This document shows positions 44,699 to 55,499 of a stretch of DNA of 64,000 nucleotides, piece by piece. How positions within the stretch are numbered: position 1 is the first letter of the stretch; each line of letters begins with the position of its first letter. The translations under genes were made by a program, and so were the position numbers. Origin of the DNA: Boswellia sacra (Eukaryota > Streptophyta > Magnoliopsida > Sapindales > Burseraceae); contig SNVD02000549.1 of assembly GCA_013180625.2 (NCBI GenBank), forward strand, positions 1-64,000, given 5' to 3'. Below the pieces are notes generated by a model. That model was given only the letters and a program-made list of their open reading frames with translations, was not told the origin of the DNA and made no database searches.

Positions 44699-47131
44699 AT
44701 GCCAAGAAGAAGTAGTTCACGATCTGATGGTTTAAGAAAGAGTCGGAGTTCCAATCATCTGTCTATGTTTCGGTCAACAAGTGGAAGCAACCAATTAAGT
44801 GAGTGTACTCCTGTTTTTGCACAACCACAAGTTAATGAAGAGCTTGGAATTGACTTTCAACAATGTACTAGACGTGAAGAGAATCAAGCTGTTGGTGTTT
44901 CAAGAGATGCTGAATTGAAACAATCATTACCAATGAGGTTAGATCGGCACCTTGCTAGCTTTAGAGAATTTGATGATGACGGTGTTGGTGATGGTGATGA
45001 TGATGATGATGGTGACTGTGATGATGATGTCAATGATGATGAGAACGATGACCATGAGAATGGTTTTGAATGTTGCTATAACTTGAATGACGGTTTTAGT
45101 AACCAGTTAAATGGCAGAGATGAAGTCGAAAATGATAATGTCGACAATCACACAAAGGTTGTTGATGATTTGAACGAATATTTGCCATTGACCTTTCCTA
45201 CTCCTATTCAGTCCACCCCTCCTCTTACATCTGAAGGACAAGAAGCTGAGCGGAGAGAAAAATTTGTGGCAAATGATGCTAATTTAAGCCATGAAAATTA
45301 TGATATTCGGGCAAACATATTTAGGTGGATGTCTCCCATCTTGCATTCGACCTCAACAGTTGATGACGATGCCATGTCTTTTATATTGGACGGTATTGAG
45401 GTTGGGGTTGGTCAGATTTTTAATAACAAAACTAAGCTTCATGAAAAGTTATCAAATTTGGCATTACGACGCAACATTCAATTTAAGATGAAAAAGTCTA
45501 ACACAACCAGGTTTGAGGCCACATGTTGTGCAAAAAATTGTAAGTGGCGGATTCGAGCAACCAAGGTAGCAGATTCTAATTGCTTTCAATCGAGGAAGTT
45601 TAATAATCAACACACGTGTTCTGGTGCTGGATTGCATCCGAATCATAAACAAGCATCTTCTGTTGTTATTGGGAAACACATCAAGAGCAAATTCATTCAG
45701 ACATCCAGGATATATCGGCCTAGAGACATTATGTTCGATGTTTAGGAGGCATTGGGTGTTAGCATCTCGTACCATAATGCATGGAGAGTAAGAGAAGTAG
45801 CTTTGGAAAAACTTCATGGATCTCATGAGGAATCGTTCACACTTCTCCCTCAATATATTTACATGGTCGAGACGGCTAATCCTGAAACACTAATGGCTCT
45901 GGAAACTGATGCTAATTTCTACTTTAAGTATTTTTTTCATGAGTCTGGGGGCTTTCTTTGTGGGCTTTGCAGCATGTATTAGGCCAGTTGTTGTAATTGA
46001 TGGCTCCCACCTAAAGCGAAAATATAGGGGGACCATGTTTTTGGCCTCATGCCTAGATGGAAATGAACAAAAATACCCATTAGCATTTGGAGTTGGTCAT
46101 TCTAAAAATTATGATTCCTGGACTTGGTTCCTAACACAGTTGCACGACCGGGTACTTAGAAATGTTCAAGACTTAGTGTTCATTTATGACCGGCATGCTA
46201 GTTTAAAAAGAGTTATCTCAACCGTTTTTTTTAATGCACTTCATTGTCTCTTCACCCATCATCTGAAACTTGAAGGTGAAATTTAAAGATAAGACTATGG
46301 TAGACATGTTTACCAAAGATGCAAGGACATATTATTGCAGTGATTTCAACTACTGTATGTGTTGTATTGAATCATATATGCCTCAAGCTACAGCATATCT
46401 TCAGGAGGTTGGTGTTGAGAAGTGGGCACGTTCACAATTTCCTGGGAGATGATATAATATAATGACAACCAATATTGCCAAATCCATGAATAGCTGTCTT
46501 AGAAATGCACGTTTCCTTTTGATTATGCTTTTGGCTGATTATTATTGTGCAACTCTACAAAAATGGTTCTATGAACAAAGAGAAATATTTGCTAACTCAC
46601 CATTATATCTAACTCCCTCAATTGGCAAGTTGATGGAGAATCGTTTGAAAGAGGGTGATCAGATGAGAATTAGTGGCATCTCACTTACTATATATGAGGT
46701 TATTAGAAATGATCGTGTCAATGTGATCAATATGAGTGCTCGGACTTGCACGTGTAGGCTGTTTGACCTTGATCAGTTGCCTTATGTACATGCATTAGCT
46801 ATTTGCAAGTACATGAGCCTTCTCATGTGTCATGGTTAGTGTTCGTAGTGATACATAAATGAACGAATGCTCCATGCATATTCTTTGCCTGTTGTTCTAG
46901 TCGGTGGTAGCCAGGATTGGGTAGTTCCAGAAGAAGGTAGAAGGATTGTAGTACTACCACCGTTTGATGAGGAGACATGTCGGGTGGCCTAAAAAGAATC
47001 AAATCCTTTTAGTGGGTAAATCTAGCTCTTCGTGTAGTTGTGTCAGGTGTGGAGGATCAGGGCATAATCGGCAAACATGCCACATTCCAGTGCCATTATA
47101 TGTTGCTGTAGGCACACGACGACATAGTTGA
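44699..47131 (+). pseudogene. MuDR-family MULE transposase, degenerate
   Basis: The frame opens with an acidic, Asp-rich region (about residues 95-135), then a MuDR N-terminal DNA-binding domain (EVGVGQIFNNKTKLHEKL ... CKWRIRATKV ... NNQHTC). TAG at 45743-45745 interrupts it. After a frameshift near 45945 comes the DDE core: first Asp in VVVIDGSHLKRKY, second in VFIYDRHASLKRV. A TGA at 46450-46452 replaces an expected Arg codon. TNIAKSMNSC follows, where active MULEs usually have AES, so the presumed catalytic Glu is Lys. A SWIM finger (CTCRLF ... VHALAICK) and a CCHC knuckle (CVRCGGSGHNRQTC, about 47039-47080) end it. Confidence 0.9.
44966..45062 (+). repeat. GAT-rich coding repeat (poly-Asp)
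   Basis: Imperfect GATGAT/GGTGAT runs encode the acidic region of the transposase N-terminus. Confidence 0.8.
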
Positions 47132-48624
47132 TATGTTGTACTTTAGATTGAATGTATGTTATTGTTTTAATTGACTTTTTGAAGTTACACTTCGGACCTT
47201 TATGATTTGGAATCTGCTGGTTATTTTAAAATGTATATCAATAAGTAGTAGTTAGTAGTACTATTTTAATTACCATACTATGCTAATCATAGCTAAAAAC
47301 TGGATTTAATTGAATCTCATTACTTTATAATGTGTCATTGTCAATTACAACTTGTTACATTAGTGTCAAAAAGAATTGTTAACTATACAAGGTGTATAAA
47401 AAATTAACTATCATGCTATAACATTTACATGTGCATAGAAGTGTGAAAAAAAAAACCTAATCTATACGATCTAAGTCAATGACACCCATCCTGTGCCTGG
47501 TATCCTCTGCTGCTACAGTGGTATCAAAACGAGGCGTGCCCAACATATGTCTCTAACAATGGAGGGACATCCTACGCCGGAGTGTATCCTCTGTGAACGC
47601 CTTGATATTGGCGAATGAGACCCTTCCAACCGAATACTCCATAAACTTTAACATGTATACCCCACACCACCAACTTCCTACTGTGGAACCGCATCACAAT
47701 CCTTGATTTGCTCTATGTCGAAAGGATCACTCGGATAGTTACGAGAACTGAACACACCTTGAGTCATAAGTCAGGGCATGATATCAGCGAGGCATCGGCA
47801 AGTGTCCCTCAGCGTGTCTATAGATGTCATATCAATGTACGAATCGTAGATCATAATCATTCGACGATTCAAATCTACATGCGCTGCACCCAGTGCTGAT
47901 TCTCAACATTAACAAGCACATATAACTGTACATAAAAGAACGATTTCAAAACAAAATTCAAGATGACATGTTAGCGACATTATTAGCTATAATCACAAAG
48001 TGAACGACATATGAGAAACATATGTTTACCTAGTTTAATTAACCCCATGAACGACTGACCAGTGGACTATTACTATCGACGTACAAGATCAACTCCACGT
48101 CATTTGCCTAGATGATGTCATCCAACTTTCATGTGTATCTATGCCATAATCCTTACACCTTTGCCTGCAACAATTGAATAACATAAGAATGATAAACTTT
48201 AAGAGAGGATAATTACATTATACTATGGTGCGAATAACCAAATGATGTACCCAAAATGTAGTTTCCAGGAATGTGAATTTCTCCACATGGTCACACCCAA
48301 GTTCCTCCAATCTGCATCGTAATATTCACAGGTAGACGTCAATGTGCTGCACACACATATAGTTTAGTCAAAGTAATGTCCACTTGACGCTTAAAAAAAA
48401 TTTGACGAAATAGCAAAGCACAAAAAAGACTGTACTCACCTAGGAACCTAGCCAAAGATTGCAAGTCGTCATAATCCGAAAAAACTCACGATCGACGAAG
48501 TCGACATCAAAGATGTCACCAACCCCCGTCATCATCCATTGATCGAAAGTCCTCATGTCGTCCTTGACAAAAGGTGCAAATGGGTCGAATAATGGCATTC
48601 GCATATTGATGAAAAGAGGTGGCA

Positions 48625-48752
48625 GATCGGGCATAACAGGCTATACTATTGATGACAAATTGGGCACAATAGGTTGTACTATCAATGACAGATTGGGCAC
48701 AATAGGCTGTACTGTCATGATAGATCGGGCATAACGGGCTGTACTGTCCGTG
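48625..48752. repeat. 33-bp tandem repeat, four copies
   Basis: Units start with GATYGGGCAYAAYRGGYTRT at 48625 and repeat at 33, 33 and 32 bp. The period is 11 codons and the site lies in the linker between DUF1985 and the peptidase part, so it probably encoded an 11-residue peptide repeat in the Ulp1-like protein. Confidence 0.85.
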
Positions 48753-49563
48753 TAATGCTAGTCTGGCCCTCAGCTTGATCCCTCTCCTTATTCTGGATCT
48801 TCTACCTCTTTCGTACGGTAGGGCTGACGAATAGGCTTCACTTATGTTTTCCTAGGAATAGCAGTCAACCCCGAAGCGAGACAAATCCAGTGGGAGGCTT
48901 GTTATGGACCTGAACACTGGCTTCTGAAGCGTTCTAAATCTGATCTAACTCCTCGTCATCGGTCTCGCTGTCACCTACACAAGAGACAAATGTTAAAACC
49001 TAGGAGTAATACAAATATGCATATTAGGGACGTTATTGATACCTCGTCTCTGTAGTCAAAATGCTCGCCTAGTAAAATGACGACCTAACGATGGAGTGTA
49101 ACCTTTCTCTACATCTCCTTGTTCTGGGCCAAAATGTGAATATTCTGCTTCGAAATCACATTCTAATCAACCCGAAGGATCTTAACCTCCTCCTTAAGCC
49201 CTCTTAACTCACATAAAATGATAGAATGAGAAGAAGCTAATGTCAATACCAATACTAACATTAGTATTCAACACCAAAGGCAATTTCAATAACATTAGTA
49301 TATACTTGAGACTGTAACTCATAATCATTACCGAAATGTGTGGATGATACACCTGGTGTCGATGCACCAGTGGTGTGCACATGGGTACCAAAATCAATCC
49401 TACGTGATGGACTACTCATGTTGAGATGTGAGGGAGATGGTCTATGTCTGGACGGAGGTGAGAATTGGACATGTGGCAAGGATCCTATGGATTGGTACCT
49501 GGGGTGCGCACAATCTTTGGATCAACAATCGTACAAGGAATCAAAATCTCCACGACATGCTTG

Positions 49564-49600
49564 GGCATTGGCATGGGCATGGGCATGGGCATGAGCATCG
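49564..49600. repeat. Hexanucleotide repeat GGCATG
   Basis: GGCATGGGCATGGGCATG-type run, about five units, inside the Ulp1-like pseudogene linker. Confidence 0.85.
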
Positions 49601-52600
49601 ACGTAGGCATCAACATCCTCCTCCTCCTCGTCCTCCTCAAGCGGCTCAACAATCTCACTCTTATGCAACGGAGCATCATGAGATGCAGCCTATTGCACGT
49701 GGATGCCACGCCGTATCCCAAAGATCTCTAAGAGTCTTCTGTACCAATCCATGGTACTCTCTGCCTCAGTCAACTCCAAAATGACAGAAGGTCGGGCTTG
49801 CAAAAAAAAAAAAACAATACTTCATCTTAAATATCGTATAAAACATAACATGTACATATGCGAAATTGAAACAAATGAAATAGAATACGAATTAACTAAA
49901 CCTCCTCCTCATTTTAATCACATCCAGAGGATCATCTCCTTGGATAGTGTTATCGTTATCTCCCACTTCAACAATTGCAAAATCCTATACACGAATTCAC
50001 CCCTAGTATAGCTGTATGTATCACCAATATACGGCACAACCTCGTATAACCATACCTATAACAAAAATAACTACGATTTATAAACCTATTCATTTTTTAT
50101 CTAAATGCATACAACTCACATCAATGCAAATTTTTTAATTATCCGTATAGCATGTGGGCACTCCTATAAGTTATACCTCTCAATTTGTTCTCTCTTTCCC
50201 TTCTTTGTTGCCTTTCATTTCTTGTATTTTTGTAATCGTTTGCGTAATGCTTTCTTCATTCCTTTAATTGTCTAGTCGTAAGACACTGAACCCCATTGAT
50301 AGTCATTAAACATATCCAATGCATTCACAAAATTCAGCAACTGACGTGAAATGTAATGACGTTGATGCCGACCCATGAAAAACCACTCTAACACGTAGTA
50401 AACCACCAGCTTCATGACATCCTCATTCGGAGTAATATGCACATCTATTTTCCGAATCAATGGATAAAATTCCCTGAGCTATTTGTCTTGACCCCCAAAG
50501 TATGTATACAACAATGGGCACGGATTTTGGACATTGAGAATTTCTAGCAATTTAGCAGTGAACATCAAATCAGTTACGAGTCCAAACTCATGTGCAGAGA
50601 AACAGATGAGCCACCATGGAAAGAAAATTACTGAATATTATAATGTACAAACGATAGAAGCATTATGAAAGCAGTAGATAATTTGCATATTGTTACTGAA
50701 TGATATATATCGTACCTTGAATGAGGAACCACATCTCATTATCATGGTCGACTATCTCCACCTCTCGTAGCAAAACGTTATGAACTAGCTACGACAGAAA
50801 TGTCAACTCTCAAATTTTTAAGTACTAGCCAAAAAAGGTGTTTCCAAACATTTACTGTTGTTGTCGCTCGATCAAAGTGGAACGAATCCATTGAATACAG
50901 TCCCAACTCATCAAATTTGTGATCACACTGTGGTATTGCTCGCCTGTCTTCAAGTTAAATGTAAGCCCATACCCATTTGCCATGTCCAAGTCTCTATATA
51001 ACAACACAAAAAATATTTACATTAAGAAAAACTCTTTAAAACATGAAAGAAAATGCAAACATGCCTAAACACTCGACATAACTCGACATATGACACTTAT
51101 AAAACCCAAAACTTGATGTTAGTACATCGGCTGTCGATTTTCCTAAAAAATCGACACCCGATACACACGTTCGATATCAACACTCAACAAAATTTGACGT
51201 ATGACATAATGAAATTTGACACACAATGCCACAATGCTTGCTGTCCGTTTCTCCAAAAATCTGAAACATGATATACGCATTCGACAAGTTATGTGTCTGT
51301 CGGATTTATGCAAATCTGACAAGAAGCACTTTTGTGTGTCGAGTTTTTTATGAAACCGACACACACCTCCTGTCGGACGTGTCTATCGTGTCTTAGATCT
51401 TTCTCAAAACTGATGCACGACACAATGCCATCGTGTGTCGATTCCATCGATTACATATGTTGACTGTCTCTAACTGACACTCGGCACAATCGACCCATTT
51501 GATGTCGTGTGTCAAGCGAAAGTCCAGAGGCCCAATTCGACACTCGTCATCGTCTTCCTCTGTCGTCGAACACACTGCTCACTACCATTTTCATACATCA
51601 CAAGCTCCCAAAACATAGTTTTAACAGTCAATCTACCTTCAATAGCCATCCAGCACACCCAAAACACATGTATTCATAATCAAACATCCAACAAAATCTC
51701 TAATTTCCTAAATTTCAAATTTTTCTACATTTCATATCTTTTCCATCTTTTTCCTACACCTAACATGATTTCCATGCATTATCATCAGAACAAAATAATA
51801 AAATAGCAGCATAAATGACACTAACCGGTTTGATTTCACTCATGAAGTCGTCAGTCCTCGACTCCCTCTTCATCGTCGTCTCCTTCGCTTCGCTGCCTTT
51901 TCACTTAAGCAAAATGCCAATGTCAGATTGTGTTTTGGATATGGAAATAGTTATGCAAACGTTTAAATTCGAAGGGCTCATAGAAGCAGTTACAAAAGCA
52001 AATGCTGAGGGGTTCTGGATTCATTAACGGGGAGTCGAATGTCGGTTTTAGTTATGGATTGGAGGGAATGAAGCATATAAACTTCATTTGAATTAGTTAA
52101 ATTAATATGGTATTTAAGTAATTTCACAGTCAAAAGGGTCATTGCATACAAATTTTTCAGGAATGAATTATATTTGTAACATGGTCCTTAATTTAGGTCA
52201 TTATTTAAATTTTCTCTTGTATTTATGGCTATTTAATTTGGTTCGGCCCACTAAGTCACCACCAGTTGATAGCCATTAAAAATAAAAATAGCGATTTCAT
52301 GCAGCCTAGATCATGTCTTTTCTGTACTCACGCGTTTTTCCTTTTCAATTCTATTTTTTCAATTAATTCTTTTATTATTTGCTTTCCAAGTCTCCTTCTT
52401 CGACTTCCATCTCTTCAATTGTAAACTTTCATCGGACATCCATGAGGTTTGAATTGACTACATTGAGACCCAAATATTTCAAATATAAATCAATTAATTT
52501 TAAGGATGTTAATGGTAGTTTTACGCTAAAATACAAAAATCAAAAAATTATGATGGAAAATCATTATATCAATTATATATGTGAGATAATTAACTTGAAT

Positions 52601-52744
52601 GAATACGGTGTCGATATTCTTGTTTTTGGAATATTTTAGAATTAGTTATAATTTTAGTTAACTTTTGGAATTTCTTTCTTTTTCATCTCTAAAATTGTCA
52701 AAGACTTAGGTGCAGATGAAATCCTTCTCTTGTAGCATTGATCT

Positions 52745-52752
52745 ATCACAAC
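52745..52752. repeat. Left 8-bp target duplication of the hAT element in unit B
   Basis: ATCACAAC, repeated exactly at 55130-55137. The empty site in unit A at 36196-36203 is ACCACAAC. Confidence 0.92.
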
Positions 52753-52875
52753 TAGGGATGGCAAACCAACCCGGCCAGAGTCGGGGACCTGGAAAACCCG
52801 GTCATCCAGGGTTGGGGAATTACCTGAAAAACTGGGGTACTTAGTCGAGGTCGGGGTAGGAATTTTCTGCCCTGC

Positions 52876-54405
52876 TGACACATCCGAAAATAGGATTGCC
52901 TCCCAAGTATAGGAGTGTCGAAGTAATAAAACCCGGTGAGACCGGGGTCGATCCACGAGGAAGGGGATTTTAGCGTTACAAATTATAAGATAAGCAAATG
53001 TGATATGGATGATTTGAAGAGGTGACAAGATAATATCAATAAATATGTAAGATGGTAGGCGGTATTACCGACCATTCAAATATAAAACAAAAAGCAAGAG
53101 GAGGTAAAACCATCCATGGAAATAGGTGGTATAACCAACCATAGTAAATTAAAGAACAATTTCATAAGGTGGTAGAACCTACCATAGTAAATAAAATAAA
53201 AAGTTCATAAACAATAGAATAATTAAAATACAAGAGGAATTAACACAATAACAATGAAGGCTAAGGTTAGGGGATCCGCCCTTGATATTTCAAATAAGGA
53301 TAATTAACCCATTTTAGTTATATGAATTATATTTGTTTCATTACCAATATTTATACCACTTCTTGTAAATGGGTTCAAGCATCCAATGTGCCAATCATCA
53401 TATGTCTACAACAAATCAAGGTTCCTAACTAGATTCGTGTCGGTAAGGAAGAACCATACATCATCTAGAAAGGATCCAAGCATTTGATGTGCCAAGGATT
53501 GTCGACAATGGATCATGACCTCCACTTTACGAGTGGTGTCAAGATTGATTAAGAAATTAAATATAAATCATATTGAATAAACATTGTAAGATTAAGATTA
53601 TTAAGCACATATTAAGGGTTAGAGAATCCTTATTCTCATATCAAGGGTTTCACCCTTTCACCTTAGCAAAAGAGAAATTAGAAGAACATTATAATAGAAA
53701 GAAAATAAAATGTAAGAAAAAGGAAATTCATTAATAACATAAACACACAAAACACAATACAAGATCCTAGCCAGAGCCAAAATGTTCCAGCCAAGGCTAA
53801 GATGCCTTAATGGGTCACAAGACACCTCTATTTATAGATACATCCAGGGGCAAACTTGTCAAATTACAAGGGCATAATTGTTAAATATTAGTTGTAAATA
53901 TCTTTGACAATTGGGATCATTAGGCACCGACTTTGACCATCAATTTTGACATTGAAATGTTGCGAATTTTAATCACATGTCTTCATGAAAGTTGTAGATA
54001 TTTCTCTCAGATTTCTAGAACATATTGATTTGCACAATTTGGATACGTATTTTGAGAGATACGGTCCAAATACTGAGGCCTGGTCAGACTGGGCCGAGAC
54101 TATAAATGGATTCACTTCAAGCCCAAATTTGGTCCACTAAGAGCCCGAATTTGATGATGTTTGTGAAATGCAATCTTGTAGACAATTGAATCAGATTTCC
54201 AAAACATTAAGAATTGTATCATTCTGATGTATAAATAGAGATTTATGCCCATTTTACTAAACCTATAACAAAACCAAAATTAAGAGGAATTAATTCCAAA
54301 GATGCAAATGCTATAAATATGCTTAAGTTGAGGAATTTAATGACACTATTAATGCAATATAATGAACTAAACTCTTATTAAACATGCATATTTAAGTGTT
54401 CATCA
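52876..54405 (-). mobile_element. Solo LTR nested in the hAT element
   Basis: 1530 bp bounded by a perfect CCTGC duplication (52871-52875 and 54406-54410). On the minus strand it starts TGATGAACACTTAAATATGC and ends CGGATGTGTCA. The end region contains CCGGTCTCACCGGGTTTTAT and CTATACTTGGGAGGCAATCC, seen in plant gypsy-type LTRs. No internal sequence remains. The lineage call is tentative. Confidence 0.9.
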
Positions 54406-54629
54406 CCTGCCGGGGCCAGGGTGGAGGTGCCAAGGCCGGGGACCTGGGATTGAACCTGGAGTGCGTAATTAAATTAAAAAATTATATCAATTTAAATTTT
54501 AATCCATCAAATTTGTATTCTTAAATATAACCCCTTAAACAGCTTCCTCTATTGTCTACAATTCACTTGTCATTTGCTTCAACCTACACATACAAGGCCA
54601 TTATAGTTAAAACAAGCAACCTACTAAAA

Positions 54630-54915
54630 CGCTCGACACGACTCGATATGTAAGTGTCGAGTATCGAATTCATCATCCGACACTCGATGTCTTTGAAATA
54701 GACTGCTATCAAGTGTCGGTTGTGAATCCGATATGACTTGACATGTAAGTGTCGAGTGTCGGGTGGCTAGTGTCTAGTGTCGGATGCATCATCCAACATT
54801 TGATGTCTTCGAAAATAGACTGATATCGAGTGTCGGTTGTGAATCTGACACGACTCGACATGTAAGTGTCAAGTGTCAGATGATTGTATCGAGTTCTACT
54901 GAGCACATCGAGTTT
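54630..54915. repeat. GTCGAG/GTGTCGG array inside the hAT element
   Basis: Two main units of about 125 bp: GTGTCGGTTGTGAATCYGAY and CATGTAAGTGTCGAGTGTCG occur at about 54714-54765 and 54831-54885, with shorter words around. Confidence 0.75.
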
Positions 54916-55499
54916 TGTCAAGCGTTTTGGCAGGTTGTTTGTTTTAGCTTTGTTTTTTTACAACCCGAGCTTTAATCCCGGGTTATTGGAAAAGCTGGAC
55001 CCACTCGGGTATCCCGACCCCGACCTCGAAAAAAAATTTTGAGGAATTTTTCGAGATTGGGGTTGGCAATTGATGGCTAGGGCTGGGGACCACCGGCCCT
55101 GGCCTCGGCCTCGGATTTTGCCATCCCTAATCACAACTGGCCTCGTACGTCAAGACCCTACACACATCAGACCAAAAGCACGAAATTAACACATTAAATG
55201 AGGATAATATAAAATAACGGTTGTCACTAGGATCAAGACTCTCCACTAACACTTTGAATAAGAAGATATTATATTCTAGATCGTCCAGCATTCCTATTGG
55301 TTTAGCCATCCAGCAGTTTTATTATTGGCCCTTAGATTACAAGATTTACTTTCCAATTCCAATCCAATGGCTGACTTGAAGTGTGGCTATTAATGATAAA
55401 TTTATGTGCAACCTGATAAACTGATCATTTTCAAACTATGAACAGATCATCTCCTCGTCTCTCTGCTTTGTTGAGATTGTTTTCTTTGTCTTTCTGCTT

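Larger units (their letters stand above)
47459..50990 (-). pseudogene. DUF1985 plus Ulp1-like (C48) peptidase gene in the MULE, degenerate
   Basis: On the minus strand, 50272-50460 reads KLVVYYVLEWFFMG and FVNALDMFNDYQWGSVSYD, matching DUF1985, whose core is a LALLYFVE-like helix and D-x-FN-x-(F/Y)-PWG-x-LSY. Further on, 47465-47740 carries a peptidase C48 end: VPQ, a Gly-Gly-(shifted)-Gly-Val-Tyr around 47665, then MLKFMEYSVGRVSFANIKAF and EDTLRRRMS. A one-base loss falls in the codon of the expected catalytic Cys (GGCGVY). Other stops lie between. Ulp1-like genes of this layout are known MULE passengers in plants (Kaonashi type); their function is unproven. Exon limits are uncertain. Confidence 0.72.
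43555..52216 (+). mobile_element. 8.66-kb MULE carrying transposase and Ulp1-like pseudogenes
   Basis: Terminal inverted repeats of about 130 bp (43555-43690 and 52080-52216) share AATTTAAATA, ATGACCTAAATTAAGGA and GACTGTGAAATTA. The 9-bp target duplication and the empty site in unit A fix the ends exactly. Subterminal zones on both sides (44050-44280 and 51050-51560) are rich in GTCGAG/CTCGAC words. Inside are a MuDR-type transposase on the plus strand and a DUF1985 plus Ulp1-peptidase gene on the minus strand. Both are broken, so the copy is probably immobile by itself. Confidence 0.95.
52753..55129. mobile_element. Non-autonomous hAT element with nested solo LTR
   Basis: The termini TAGGGATGGCAAA and TTTTGCCATCCCTA are inverted and the flanks are an exact 8-bp duplication. 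There is no transposase. Without the solo LTR at 52876-54405 the element is about 0.85 kb. Its ends are GC-rich with GGGGTCGGG-like words; its centre (54630-54915) holds a GTCGAGTGTCGG array. Confidence 0.92.
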
